Source: Grifola frondosa
Lineage: Eukaryota > Basidiomycota > Agaricomycetes > Polyporales > Grifolaceae
Length of the DNA stretch: 64,000 nucleotides
Reading direction: 5' to 3'
Assembly (NCBI GenBank): GCA_001683735.1
Contig: LUGG01000038.1
Span: 248,001-312,000, forward strand
The position numbers were made by a program, and so were the translations under genes. Shown piece after piece: positions 1 to 11,309 of the stretch. The notes under the pieces were generated by a model. It saw nothing but the letters and a program-made list of their open reading frames with translations. It ran no database searches and was not told the origin of the DNA. Position 1 is the stretch's first letter. Every line of letters starts with the position of its first letter.

Positions 1-1046
1 GCTCCGGCCCCTGCGGGTGCATCCGAGAGGGGCCAGAAGCGCCACACCGCTAAGCTTGATATGCGTCGTTTGTGCGCGAAAGGTGCTCGTCTGACTTCCT
101 ATCAAGACTCAGACCAGCCCGCGCTCGCTGGAATCACTGTCACGGCAGAGAGCGCTCGCCACGATCCGCGTGTTCTGGCTCATCTCGCATGGGAGTCGCA
201 TGAGATCAACTTCCGCGCGGAATTGCTGGCACTGGATGAAGTGGAGATGGACCGGTCATCATGGACGGATCTCATTCGTTGGGGTAGAGAGATGGATGTT
301 GCGCGAGTGTGGTGCCCAGCAGGGTCGGGTATGAGCATTGTGCCCGTGGAGTGGAATACCAATCGGCGGCGTATCTCTGGACCCTCCAACGACTGTGGGT
401 TGGGAACGAGGGAGGTTTCACTTAGCTGCCCTCGTGCAGTCTTTGCCTCTTGGCCCAGGGTGCCACGCCATCTCGTGCTGAGGTCGGACAACATTCTCAC
501 CTGCTCGCGGAGGAACATGCCGCATTCAACGGGATGCGGTGACCTTCTACACCGAATCGTTTGTGAGGGTCTTCAGACGTTTGCCCATCCCTCCAGCCTT
601 CATGCTTATGCCGGACGTTGCCCCGTGTTAGTCAATTTGTCTTGAGCAATGACACTGTTCTTTCCTTAGTGATCGCCCCTTCGTACTGTACGAGTAGATG
701 GATCATCGCGGACTTCTTGTGCTCCCCTCCCCCATGCAGTTCTTTTTGCTTTCGTCGTTTTCAATTTGCTTCTTCTACTTGGTCTTGGAGATTGCGTTCA
801 GCGTTGGCACACTTGGGCGCTCGTGCCGTGGATTTGGCTCGCCTGATCGAAGAATTGCTCTGTGGCATCGTCGCTTGTATGATTTTTGCAATTTACTGTG
901 TATACGATTATCCCCTCTGGAGCGCTGAGTTTTTCTCTGAGGGTAGGTAAGTGTAACGTTCCGTTAGTCCACTTGCAAGCGTCGTCGCATCAACAAGTCA
1001 GTATGTCACCGTTCTCAAGTCTGCACTGGTTACTATCTTCACAGGG
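1..1046. other. no supported gene
   Basis: The only long frames are a 194-codon frame at 61-645 (+) and shorter frames near 618-950. None shows a motif, domain or family resemblance I recognise, and they are not joined by convincing introns. The stretch ends with a good 3' splice site (ttcacag at about 1038-1044) just before the next gene. A 5' exon of that gene could therefore lie here, but I cannot place it. Confidence 0.4.
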
Positions 1047-2898
1047 ATGGGGAAGACAAAATGGCGACTTGCAGAACTCGAATTCTTGCATCAGTGCTGT
1101 CAAACTCCCGATATCAAGAGCACTCTGGAAGAAAAGGGCGGTGGGGTCAAGGCAGCGTTGTTACTCACTGATCGGTATCACGCTCACTTTGGTGAGACAG
1201 CATTTCCAGCGGAAAGTGAAGAGGCGTTCGAAATGCCGAATGGCCGCCAAGAGGAAGAATGCAAGACCTTGGTGCGGGAATTAGCTGAGACGGCGGACGA
1301 GGCCCAGCTCAGACGGTCAGAAATTCCTACGGTAATTGTTACTCGTCGCCAGAATGAAATTATGACTGACATGCAGGTCCACAGCGCATTCGTAACTGGA
1401 TGAAGAACACTATCGCCAAGAAGAAGAAACCTGTGGAGCTGCCTGTTCCTCCCGTTCCGTCTGCGCGGAGCACGCCACGCAAAGTCACTGCCCTCGATGT
1501 GTACAAGTCCACCCATCCCGACCGTCCCAAAGTGGAGATCATCGAAGGACGGGATGGCCGCATGAGAGCGAATCTCGGCAAATTTGCTTCCGAGGCCAAG
1601 GTTCGTTTCGAGCAACTTGACGACGGACAAGGCTGCTTTGGAGCCGAGGCACGCTCTCGCTCAGCCGGCCAAGTCAATGAAGGAGGACTTCAAGACGATG
1701 ATGAACGGGCGAGGTAATATATCCGTAGGCTGGCATTCAGGCACTGACGAACCATCGATTCACAGGAAATCGGCAGCGCTGCCTCAGTGGATGGAGGCTA
1801 CCGCTAAGAGCTGGGAGGCACAAACGGGCTGGATAGGTTATTTCATCTTAGGTGGAGTGGACGCAGCCGGGAAATTGCAGGCATATGCGTGAGTTGGCTA
1901 CAAAGAACTTACGTCCATATCTAACGTTCCTTTGGATAGTACCAATACAGGAATAGACTCTACTGGTGCCAACTTCGAAGAACGGTTGGCTCGCGTTTTG
2001 AGATGGGATAAAGACGACATCCGGACCAAATTCTGGGAATATTTGGCCGACGTGTTCAAACGTGAGCCGCATCGTGTATAGTTACGTATGTGTACTCACC
2101 ATCTGGATGTAGGACCTATGCCCGTTGCAGATGATGCAATGAAACCGCTGACAACCTTCGTTCGCAGTCACCTCCCGGTTGTTCTCCCGGGGAAACGCAC
2201 GGCCCCCAAACCGTAGTTGAGACTACTTCTCAACAACTTGCTCATTTACTTACCGGCGCCTCGCGTTGCCTCTCCGGCGATCCCTGTACCAAGCGTGGTC
2301 GGTACATCAGGCGCTTCTCCACTCACGCCTGCGCCTCCTTCCTCGACACCTGTTTTGTTTCTTCACACTCCCACTTCGGCAATTCCTGCACCAAGCGCGG
2401 CCACATTACCCATTGCTTCTGATGGCATGAAGAAGAAATCGCGCCAGAAGCGAAAAAAGTCGAAGAAGTCGAAGACGTCGACGGCGGCGGATAAAACGGC
2501 GATGGGTGAGTTACATTGCTTGCCCCCCTCCGAGCATCTTCCAGAAAGCCAATTCCTGTGTAGAAATCACACAGCGCATGAATGCCTCCGCTAGAGTAGC
2601 CCGAGCCAAAGTTGCCACTACTAAGATTGCCGTCCAAAAGCTGTCGCGGCTGAGGTCGCAGGAGCAAAAGCTTCACGCTCAGTAGAGTCTCAAATTCTGC
2701 GGTCTTCGCGAGAGCGTCGCCCATCTACGGTCGCTGGGTGAGGACCCGTAAGTGTGAATTTATTCTGTGATTTCCCTGCATATTTGAACTCTGGAGACGT
2801 GACTAGGCTCATGACTACTGTCGCTCGTGCCAAGCGTCAGCGGACGGATGGTATAGAGGACGCCAGTGCTCTGAAGAAGCGCAAAACCCGTCAGTAAA
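1047..2898 (+). pseudogene. orphan Agaricomycete multi-exon protein, broken
   Basis: I do not know the function. The first exon begins MGKTKWRLAELEFLHQC. It is followed by a basic segment with RKVTALDVYKSTHPDRPK (about 1480-1540), then exons reading TGWIGYFILGGVDAAGK (about 1830-1877) and RLARVLRWDKDDIRTKFWEY (about 1990-2050), and a Pro/Ser-rich linker. A lysine-rich tail with several likely nuclear localisation signals ends in KKRKTRQ and a TAA at 2896-2898. This layout resembles lineage-specific agaric proteins often found near transposons (from memory). Damage: the frame shifts near 1378-1390 and near 1620-1640, and there is an in-frame TAG at 2214-2216. Small GT-AG introns lie near 1710, 1890, 2080 and 2750. 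The true start may be upstream, because an AG acceptor sits two bases before the ATG. Confidence 0.55.
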
Positions 2899-3690
2899 TT
2901 GTAGCGACGTTGTAGGTGGTCCAGCGGTTCCTTCCTTAGAACTTCCGTAGTTACTTCACTCGTCTCGTACCATAGTTCGTTGCTAACGAATAAATCCGAG
3001 GGATCGTATTACGCCGACACCGATTTGCAAGCATACACAGGATGAGCAAACGTCTGCACATTCCTGCGCGATCGGGACTGTTCATCCGGCAACTGCGATC
3101 TACGGGAGGTTACGCCCTTTTTTTTTAAATTGCGTTTCACCTCATGTGCACTCTGATAGGGCTATATTCACCCGTCCTTTTTTTCCGCCATGGCCGTGGA
3201 ACGGCGTCCGGCACGCAGCGACGTTAGCTTCACATTTGCGAGTTATAGGCTTGGAACTCGCTTTCTACCAAAGCCCCGCCCGCCCGCCCTCCACCCTCTT
3301 TACCAGTGTCACAAACTTGTACTTGCCATGCCTGTCTTGCGCAGATATCCGAACATTGTTCGCAACCAGAACTCTCACCTTTCTGCAACCTGTGCTCCAT
3401 CGACCCTGCCGCCGTTACTAACGCCGACCTCGAAATCTCAATATTCAGTCGCTCTTCGCGCAAAATGCAGGGCAGTTGCTGATCCCAACCCCCCCAAGCG
3501 CCTGCTGCTTGTCCCCTGTGCTGGCACCCGAACTCCATATTCAGAGGCATGACCTACCAGCTTAATCGGGGGGGTGGTTCTATTTCAAGGTGTGTAAATT
3601 GCACTGGGAAGAGCTGACTACTTACGCACAATCTCGAGCAGTGCGGCACGGACGGTTGTAGCTACTTCGTTTATCCCGCACAGAAGATCC
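2899..3690. other. intergenic, nothing recognised
   Basis: AT- and CT-rich sequence with a run of T at 3118-3126. The overlapping frames of about 100 codons on both strands (3146-3552) read as Pro/Arg-rich translations without motifs, so I treat them as chance frames. Confidence 0.5.
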
Positions 3691-3743
3691 CCTCGCCCTG
3701 GCCAATGCGGCCATTGAGGACATTCGGCTCAGCGAGGTGATCA

Positions 3744-6175
3744 ATGTTGAGTGCTACAACGGCGAAGAAGGCAGCTACCGAGGATTCGAAGCTGGAACGC
3801 GCTGCCAAAAAAACTGCTAAGGCTGCGCTGATGGCGAAGTCGCAGTTTGAGAAGGCAGAGATTGCCGCCGCATTGGCGAAGGACAAACTGGTGAAAGCTG
3901 AGGCGAGGAGGGAGAAAGCGAGGGAGAAGACGGAGAAATCATTGGCGGCACAAGAGGAAGCTGACCATTTGATCCGGAACGGCTCCAACAGGCACTGGAC
4001 GAGGAGGTATGCAGTCTCATCATGCAATGTCCGTGATAAACTTGCGAACCAACGGACTTCACCACAGGGATCTCACCTCAAAAGGGGTCGTGCATTCTCC
4101 GACAGCGAAGATGCCCCTCCGTTGAAGAAGTGGAATTCAGGGGTCTGGACATCAAGCTCGCAGGTATGTAGTGCCTTGACACTCGTGATGCGGTACTTAT
4201 AAGTTACAGACTACGGCGTCCTCGAGCGGTCGAGTGCTCCCTGCGTCCCAATCATTCGACTTAGAGTGGCTTGACGACTTGGACGATGTCTTGGCCAACC
4301 ACCCGACAGCCCTCTGGTCCCTGCCATCTGAGCTACCCGCAACGCAGTCCATCCTCTCCATGTTGCTTGATCGTTATGCCTTATCACATGTACAGGAGCA
4401 TATGACATCTTCGAACCAGCGGGCATTGTCTGCATCTCAAAGCCCTGAGGTATGTCTTCTCTGCCTCCGCTTCTTCGTGCTCACTAATGGTCAATCAGCC
4501 GTGGAACACTCTCGTGTCTAGTTCGGGAAGATCGGACACTCGTCCTTTGCTCGCCAAAGAACAGGTGCACGTGCAGCTTCCATTGGCTTCTGTCATCCTT
4601 ATCCAATCATTCAGGCAGCAAAAAGGGTCGCGCCCCATCACCCAAGCACCTTCCCATTGTCGCCGCCGCCTAGTGCGCCACGTGCGCGCCCTGTCGACAA
4701 TGACAATTTAGTGTTCACCTCCATTCCATGACTGATAGGTCCACCAAGCTCAGTCAAAATGACGGTCACGCACCGTGGCAGAAGCACCCTCAAATTATCG
4801 CCGCTGTCTGGTATGCAACGTGAGCGCCCTGCCGACGATGACGATTCCGTCTTCACCTCCATTCCACGACCGATAGGCCCACCTGTCACTATGAACGTCA
4901 TCTGTGGTCCACCGGGTCATACCCTGTATCCTTTAAAAGTTGGAGGCAAGAGCGGTGAGAGCACTCACCATATCCAGGCGCTCTCTTCTCCCGCAAGCCC
5001 GACCGTTCAATGCCCGAAGCCACGTCCCTGTTACCGCAGCGCAGTCCGCGATGTTGCGCTTCATGTACCAAGCATTCTACCTGCGGTGGTGTCTTCGTCG
5101 AAGAAGGTCACGTCTGTTTTCAAGCAGTCATCGTCTCCGATTTGGATCAGCAGCGACTCCGACGACGATGCCGGACTCGCCGTCAAGCACGATGCTGCGA
5201 GCCCGGAAGTACCTCCACCCCCCTTTGATATCTTCGCCATTCCAAAAGCCGCAGCCCAGAAGCTGCTGCCTCCTGTGCCCAAGATTTCTGCCATGGGCGG
5301 TGCGGTGAAGCCGCTGGATCTGGCTCGAAGTTGGCAAGCCCTTGCATCAGAGAAGGGAGTTGAGGAGACAAAGAAAGATGAGGAGACGGATGCTGACCGG
5401 TGATTACCCGGAGATACCGACTCCAGTGGAGGGGAACACAAGGGGCCAAGCCAGCTGCAGCGGAAGCCTTACGCTTTCCGTGTTTTGCCTCAATCCTTGC
5501 CTTGGTCTTCCGAGGCTTCCGACGATGAAGCGCGTCCGTTGGAGGTTGTTGCACGTCCTGACCCTAACAAAGATGTATTCGTTCATGACAACATCCTCGC
5601 TCCGGACAGCGGAGAGGAGTCGGGAGATGTCGATGTTACTCCTACAGTGAAGAAAGAGGCTGAAGTCGGAGACGCTGATGACGAAGAAGGCCAAGATGAT
5701 GACGAAGATAGCGAAGATGACGCTAGCATGGCCAACGGTGACGCTGACTCCACTTCTGACGACGGATCCGGCTACACCGTAGCGATCTGGTTCTGGCTTC
5801 AGGTAAGCCTCTATATACTTACACTCAATGCAATCGCTCACCGCCCTCAAACAGCCGGATACCGAGGTCGATTATTTTTTCCTGACCGTTCCGACCGATG
5901 GCTACACAACCATGGCCCAGCATGAAGCCATGCTCGAACTCTTCAAGGATCACGACACTGTCGCTTACGAACACTGGGACACTAACACGGGCAGCTGGAA
6001 ATCACGGAGATTGAGTGATCCGTTATGGGTCCATCGCGAGCTTCGCAAAGGCATGCTGTTGCGGCTGCCCCACGTCTTCCAACCGTTAGACTTCTGGGAG
6101 ATCGGCATGCGCATGGAGTGTTATTGCCGCCATGAACTGTCTTCTGTTGGTGACAAGGGCAAGGCCCATGCGTGA
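3744..6175 (+). pseudogene. orphan multi-exon protein with coiled coil and acidic region
   Basis: Probably one gene of at least seven exons; function unknown. The first clear exon (3744-4008) is an Ala/Lys/Glu-rich coiled coil (KAALMAKSQFEKAEIAAALA). GT-AG introns follow near 4009-4066, 4164-4208 and 4451-4498, linking a Ser-rich exon with SFDLEWLDDLDDVLANHP. A long exon from about 4759 to 5802 contains an Asp/Glu-rich, probably disordered stretch (about 5640-5770). It is split by one in-frame TGA at 5401-5403. The intron 5803-5854 joins WFWLQ to PDTEVDYFFLTVP, and the last exon (Tyr/Trp/His-rich, ending GDKGKAHA) stops at 6175. The coiled-coil exon appears to lose frame near 3970, where the next frame (FDPERLQQALDEE) is the one that reaches the donor. 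A nuclear or structural role is possible, but nothing decides it. Confidence 0.5.
4645..4910 (+). repeat. tandem duplication, about 140-bp unit
   Basis: The segment 4645-4770 is repeated with divergence at 4783-4910. Both copies contain agcaccntc, gcgccctgncgacnatgacnat and ttcacctccattcca followed by gactgatagg or gaccgatagg. It falls inside the gene above and lengthens its Pro/Asp-rich region. Only the second copy keeps a long open frame. Confidence 0.75.
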
Positions 6176-6375
6176 AATGAGCAGTTGTATAGTAGGTCTC
6201 GTTTCTCCATAGCAGTATTCCAATTTATCACATTTTAGGTATACAGCAGTAGCGTACTTTCTTGAGTGCCTGTAAGCTGCGTACGCCATTTGCTCAATTC
6301 GAGATGTCTACAATTCGCATATCACAAGGATGATTCATGGGGCGCACGCACCCCTAGCGTAACAGGTATGTTCAT

Positions 6376-7081
6376 TCAGTTATCTAGAGCTGCATCAATG
6401 CCCGCCACCGCAATGCCTACCACCGGTTCCTCGTCCACTCCCGCCGGCTCCTCCTCATCCTGGGTATCGCCCGCCTGCTCAACGCCCACGGCCTCTTCCT
6501 CGTCAATGCCCGCCGCCTCATCCACGTCTTGGGTATCGCCCGCCGGCTCCTCCTCGTTCTCGTCCTCTCTCGCCGGCTCCTCGTCGTCCTGGGTATCGCC
6601 CACCACTGCCTCCTCCTCCTCGTCAATGCCCGCCGGCTCAATGCCCTCCTCCTCATCCACGTCTTGGGTATCGCCCGCCGGCTCCTCCTCGTTCTCGTCC
6701 TCTCTCGCCGGCTCCTCGTCGTCCTGGGGTATCGCCCACCACCACCTCCTCCTCCTCGTCAACGCCCACCGGCTCAATGCCCTCCTCCTCATCCACGTCT
6801 TGGGTATCGCCCGCCGGCTCCTCCTCGTTCTCGTCCTCTCTCACCGGCTCCTCGTCGTCCTGGGTATCGCCCACCACCGCCTCCTCCTCCTCGTCAATGC
6901 CCGCCGGCTCAACACCCTCCTCCTCATCCTCGTCTTGGGTATCGCCTGCCGGTTCCTCCTCATCCTGGGTGTTGCCCGCCGGCATAACGCTTGCGGCATT
7001 TTCTTCGTCAACGCCTGCCGCCGCCGCCGCCTCGTCCTCTCCCACCGCCGGTTTGTCGTCATTATTAATATTGTCTTCCAT
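6376..7081 (-). CDS. acidic protein of 45-residue tandem repeats, one frameshift
   Basis: Read on the minus strand from ATG at 7081 (MEDNINNDDKPAVGEDE). The protein is almost wholly Asp/Glu/Gly/Ala with repeats of about 45 residues, each carrying motifs such as GDTQDVDEEEGIEPAGIDEE, VVGDTQDDEEP and REDENEEEPAG. It ends at 6376 with GIDAALDN. No signal peptide or membrane segment is visible, and the composition predicts a highly charged disordered protein. One repeat has GGGG (about 6726-6729) where the sister repeats have GGG. That shifts the frame in the middle, and the reading resumes perfectly in the next frame. A real lesion or a base-call error are both possible. The plus strand is also open across the array because the unit is a multiple of three, but a Ser/Pro coding sense there has no start or context. 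Confidence 0.5.
6420..6965. repeat. coding minisatellite, about 135-bp unit
   Basis: GC-rich tandem array. The marker cacgtcttgggtatcgccc recurs at about 6523, 6658 and 6794 (spacing 135-136), with degenerate partial units on both flanks. The unit is a multiple of three, so five or six frames stay open across the array. Confidence 0.85.
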
Positions 7082-7204
7082 TACTCGTCGCCAGGGAGGA
7101 CTCAAAGGGAAGCGTGATGTAGCGCGGGGTGATGTATGCGGTATTGTGAAGTAGAAATTGAAGTTTCCCACATGAGCTGCACACTTGCATCCCGACGCGT
7201 CGGG

Positions 7205-8250
7205 CGCGCCCGCCGCTAGTGTCGAACGGAGACGTTGATTAAATTATTTATTATCTATAGCTATGTGAGCTCCCCGCCGTCTGCTGGTCCTCGTCAACAC
7301 CCGCTGCCCACCACGCTCCCGCTTGCCGACTGCGCGCTGCTCGCGGGGCTCGGGTACAAGGACAAGCTCACCGCCTCCGACCGCGCCATCATCACAAAGG
7401 CTGAAATCTTCGGCCATGATCTGGAGCTGGACAGCACACACAGACAAGATGACGAGGAGCAGCAGCAGCCACCCCATGCTGACCTAAATCACAACGTCGG
7501 TGCCCTCCGGCATGAATGGGTTTCCGAACGAGAGGTTCAGCGAGGAAGCAGTTCTGGGATGGGTGCTGTGAGCATGCGTGTGGAGAGCACGAGCGTGTGC
7601 TGGTCACGATAGCGGGCCGTGTTAGGGACGCCGCACGTGTGAGCGGGGAGACGGGCGTGGGGGCGGCAAGATTGTACATGTGCGGTGAGTCTTGCTGAGC
7701 ATCTACATCGAGGATGCTGTTCGTCATGCCCGCCGCCTCGCCCTCTTCAGCAGCAGCTGCCGCCTCTTTGACGTCAATGCCCGCCGCCACCTCCTGGTCC
7801 TTGTCAACACCCACCACCATGTAGGAGACATCAGCATATGGCAGTATGCGATGGACATGGAGTATGTTCTGTTCGAGTTCGCAGTCGTGGTACGTGTCCC
7901 CGTCGTTTGCTCCTCTGTGGATTTGAAACATCCACAGACATTGTCGACTGACGACCGTCCCGTCGACGTCTGCACAGGACAAGAAACACCCATATGAATC
8001 TGATGTTCGAAGGATGGGCAATGCATATGACCCAAGGTATGCACCCACTGTATTCATCTCCCGTGTGTGTCCTGCGTAGTACGCTGATCGATCGACCATG
8101 GAGAAAGTCGAATGGCAGAGGCCGTGATGAAAGCAGGCTCCGCAGGCCGTTACGAGTCGTGCACAGTTGACGGAGTGGTGCCTTCGCTGTGGATTAGCGA
8201 GAACGAGCTCGGGAAGACCTGTTCGCGCAGCTAAAGCAGGCGACGGTGCC
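7205..8250. other. no confidently coding sequence
   Basis: Long frames occur on both strands, for example 7392-8252 on the minus strand (286 codons). That one is Cys/His/Ala-rich with no family resemblance and runs antisense to equally open plus frames. A short stretch at about 7770-7830 repeats the gtcaatgcccgccgcc wording of the acidic-repeat array, suggesting it derives from the same sequence. Part may be the lost 5' end of the acid phosphatase that follows, but I could not align it. Confidence 0.4.
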
Positions 8251-8252
8251 AT

Positions 8253-8815
8253 GGCCGAGTACGAGTTTACTTTGCCACAGCTGTACTACCCACCGCGTCT
8301 GGAAGCGGTGTCTCTGCAGAAGTTCTCTTGGTGATGCTGGGACCGACGGTGATGCCTCTGATCGGATTGCTGCAGACGCACGGGACATCGCAGTCTGTAT
8401 AATAGGTAGATACACGTTCGAGCGGCAGCTCGTTGAGGAGGGTATGTATCCGCTATCTATCCCGACCCACCGACCGCTAATGTCCGCAGGCTTCTTCGGC
8501 GTGCAGCAATTCTCCACCTCATACCACCAGCTCATCCAGGTCGAGGACACGGGCTTAAACAGGATGCTCGCGCCATACAACTCGTGTGCGAACGCGAACA
8601 ACGCCATCGCGGACTCATTGGCACCGTGTACACGATGAACTGGATGGCGGTGTATCTCGTGCGCATGCTGCCGCACATGCAGGCGCGCCGGCGCGGCATG
8701 ACACTCGACCTTGCCAGCGTGCAGGCGATGCAGTAGCTCTGCACATACGAGACCATCACGCTCGGGTACTCGGCATTCTGCGTGCTGTTCACCGAGGACG
8801 AGCTGCACGAAAGAC
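8253..8815 (+). pseudogene. histidine acid phosphatase (phytase-like) fragment
   Basis: The C-terminal half of a histidine-phosphatase-superfamily acid phosphatase is recognisable. FFGVQQFSTSYHQLIQ and LAPYNSCANANNAIAD occur at about 8490-8620. After a frame change come MNWMAVYLVRMLPHMQ and MTLDLASVQAMQ, then a TAG at 8733-8735 where relatives have Gln or Glu, then LCTYETITLGYSAFCVLFTE (about 8736-8795). The pattern CxYETxxLGYSxFCxLFTxEE is characteristic of secreted fungal acid phosphatases and phytases. The N-terminal RHGxRxP active-site region is not found, so the copy cannot work. A nearby spliceable reading at about 8912-8957 (EDEINRMVEEARRYG) faintly resembles the C-terminal region of Hsp70, but is too short to call. 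Confidence 0.65.
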
Positions 8816-8989
8816 ACGCAGTGTGCATGCACCGTTTGCATCCTCGTACCCCCTCACGATTGTAGGTATGACAGACACACCTGCGGCAGTGACGTGCTGC
8901 ACCGCACATGTAGGAGGACGAGATCAACCGAATGGTCGAGGAGGCACGGCGCTATGGTATGAGGAGCAATTTTGGATGTGCGACGAATG

Positions 8990-9330
8990 TATCTTAACTT
9001 GTCCGGATGTATCTTGATTCGCCCGGATGCATCTTGCCTTCAATTGGATGTATGTTGTCTTGAATACTTAGAGGAGAGGAAAAATGCGTATGTATTAAAT
9101 TTAAATTCAGAGTATTGTAACAGTCATTTGGTGCAGTTGGAGCATTGCCTGTTTTCAGATTTGAGGTCGTTGGTTCGAACCCGCTAGATGTCATTTTACA
9201 TTCAGATGCATTTGGGCATCTGGATGCATCTTGTCATCTGATCACTCAAATTAGGCCTTGGTGGGTACTCCATCGGGATGCATCCTGCCGAGGAGCATTA
9301 TACCGGCAAGATGCATTCCGCGAACTGAAG
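8990..9330. repeat. degenerate GGATGCATCTTG repeats
   Basis: Six or more copies of a 12-bp word (ggatgtatcttg, ggatgcatcttg, ggatgcatcctg and the inverse caagatgcattcc) lie scattered on both sides of a tRNA-like segment. The arrangement looks like a worn satellite or the tail of a short interspersed element. It replaces the 3' end of the minus-strand gene that should continue here. Confidence 0.6.
9115..9195 (+). other. tRNA-like SINE head or tRNA remnant
   Basis: The segment reads like a worn tRNA. The acceptor strands GTCATTT and AGATGTC pair with one mismatch and one wobble. A D-arm-like TGC-AGTTGGA-GCA follows, then an anticodon-arm-like stretch that no longer pairs well, then GGTTCGAACCC, a typical T-arm with internal promoter box B. 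The acceptor end is genomic and no clean anticodon stem can be drawn, so a working tRNA is unlikely. The antisense reading FEPTTSNLKTGNAPTAPND is a peptide pattern often produced by tRNA-derived repeats. I favour a tRNA-derived SINE. Confidence 0.5.
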
Positions 9331-11031
9331 TCCCTCGTTGGTCTCATGTTTGGGACTGGAAAGGAAAAGCTGATGCACTTGGTCGATTGCATCATTTCCA
9401 GTGCGTGAGTGCCACTCGCAAAGAGCCTGGTTTGCCTGAAAAGGGAATATAGTATGAGAGAGCATTGAACGTACAAAACAACCTTTGACTTACGTGAGAA
9501 ACATACACCAGCATTGACACCGGCTTGACGACAGCAGTCCCAGCATACACAGCGTCAAAAATCTTTGAGATGACTTGTGCCACCTCTGCATCACTCCCAA
9601 GTGTCCACGGTTGCATGCGGGTGCCTGCGTATCGTTTGATCGTCCCAAGGAATACTCGACTCCACAACCCATTGTCCCTCGCACCGGCAGGGACCAGCAC
9701 CTTCTTTCCAGATTTGCTATTCGGTGCCGACCTTGTCAAGGCCACAGGATTCTCAGTCTCCTCCTTTATCATGGACACGTCGAAAACTTCGCCTGCGTAC
9801 TCCTCCTCCTTCGCCTTCACAATTGACTGGATTTTCAAAGGTATGTGAAAATCAAGTGAGTAGTAGTAAAAATCGGAACAGTTACACACATTACTTGTCA
9901 CCCTTTTACCATTCTTGACAGGACTGTTGATCGCGGCAACACGCTCAGCCTCCTCGTCATTGCTGATAATTCCCCCTCCAGATGATATCTTTGCCGGCAT
10001 CTTGTTCTTACGTGCAGGTGTCTGATTCTTTGGACTTTGCGCGGGTTTGGCAGGCATGGAGGTGCTCGTTGGGGCCATTGCAGACTCGGAAGAGACCGAT
10101 CTCGATGTTGTCGTGCCGCCATTCCTAGTACTATCAGGAGCAGTAGACTTTCCTACCCAAGCACTAGTAGCCTTATCAACACTGCTCGCTGGAGTCTGCA
10201 TCTCCCAATCGTCTGCTAGTCCAGACACCTCCGGAATTGACTGTGCATTTGACGTCTTGCTCGAGGAGCTATAAAATAATCAGATTTCCATTTCAGATCC
10301 ATAGAGCAAACAATCACTCACCTTTTCTTCACAGCGGTCTTGGTAGTCGCTGCTGCCGATGCAGTCTTCTTTGCAGCACCCTTGCCCATGGATATTTCCA
10401 CTATCACCTCGGACACCTGATTCCCGGTCGATTTCTGCGTGGATGTGACCTCCTCACGAAGGGCCGTCTTTTGAAGCTTCTTCGGTGGTTTGATCACTTC
10501 AACCTCATTATCCGAAGGACTAAGGTCGGTGAGTGGTTCATCGTTGAAAATTACAACATCCCGAACATTGGCGTGAAGTTCTTGCTCGTCGTCCTCGTAT
10601 TCTTCGTCGCCCTCATCGTCTCCGTCCTGGTCTGAACTTTCAAGCACAGTGTCAGCATCCTGAACTCCAATTTCTTCGATGGAAGGGGATCACCGTCGCT
10701 TCTGTGACTTCTGGAGCTTCTTTGACTGCTGACTGGCCTCGATAACCTCCTCCTCATCTAGGATATTCGAAACTGCAAAGCTACGCTGCAGTTTCGTATT
10801 TGTCTTCTTCGGCTTGGTGACACGATTGGCTTCCTGATGGGCATCAGCATCGGCCATGTCGTCCTCTATGGCAGCAACCTTCTTAACAGATTTCTTCTTC
10901 ACAGCTGCGACCTCCATTTTGGCCTTCTCCTGGGCAATCTTGTCTTCTTTTACCTGCTGAGAAGTGTGGCGCGGAGCAGGAAGATTTGGGAGTGCAGGAC
11001 GTTTGGTGGCATTTCCAGGTCGAGTTTTAGC
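9320..11031 (-). pseudogene. transposon-associated orphan protein, truncated
   Basis: Starts at ATG 11031 (MAKTRPGNATKRPALP). Exon 1 runs to 10322: Lys/Ala-rich, then an acidic stretch (DQDGDDEGDEEYEDDEQE) and GKGAAKKTASAAATT. Intron 10321-10269 has correct GT-AG and phase. Exon 2 (from 10268) is Ser/Thr/Pro-rich. Further exons contain KEEEYAGEVFDVSMIKEE, KVLVPAGARDNGLWSRVFL and GSDAEVAQVISKIFDAVY, then after another GT-AG intron ANQALCEWHSRTGNDAID. The C-terminal half resembles a globular domain repeatedly seen in Agaricomycete proteins lying near transposons; function unknown. Damage: an in-frame TGA at 10690-10692, and the frame dissolves into the GGATGCAT repeats near 9.32 kb. It lies head-to-head with the Plavaka transposase, with only about 300 bp between them. 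Confidence 0.65.
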
Positions 11032-11309
11032 CATGACAAGGATGAGATAGCGGTTGAAATTTTGGGGGACAATGCGGTAAGTTGCCACGCAATCCAGCGC
11101 CAAACGTTCACTCATTTGATTTATCTGCCGGACTTCGCGTCGCATCAGGATTGGGTAGCCTAATCTGGAGTGGATGCAGTCTCTGATCTAGTACGCGAAC
11201 TTAATCTATTAAATTTTTCTCCTTGTGTTTGTGCTCTGAACCGATTCACAGTCTTCTGGCACTTCAAATGGTTCCCAAGACCTCTTCGCAGTCTGGTCGT
11301 CCTAGGTGA

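Noticed and set aside
6529..7154. Plus-strand Ser/Pro-rich frames over the 135-bp array
   Set aside because: The unit is a multiple of three, so several frames stay open. Only the minus frame has a plausible start and an acidic end outside the array.
7191..7204. Perfect 14-bp palindrome cccgacgcgtcggg
   Set aside because: Isolated GC-rich palindrome without partner or nearby start; could be chance in this composition.
7392..8252. 286-codon minus-strand frame
   Set aside because: Open by composition; Cys/Ala-rich with no motif, overlapped by equally open plus frames and by sequence resembling the neighbouring minisatellite.
9115..9195. Functional tRNA gene
   Set aside because: The anticodon stem does not pair and the acceptor has a mismatch, so only a tRNA-derived remnant is supported.
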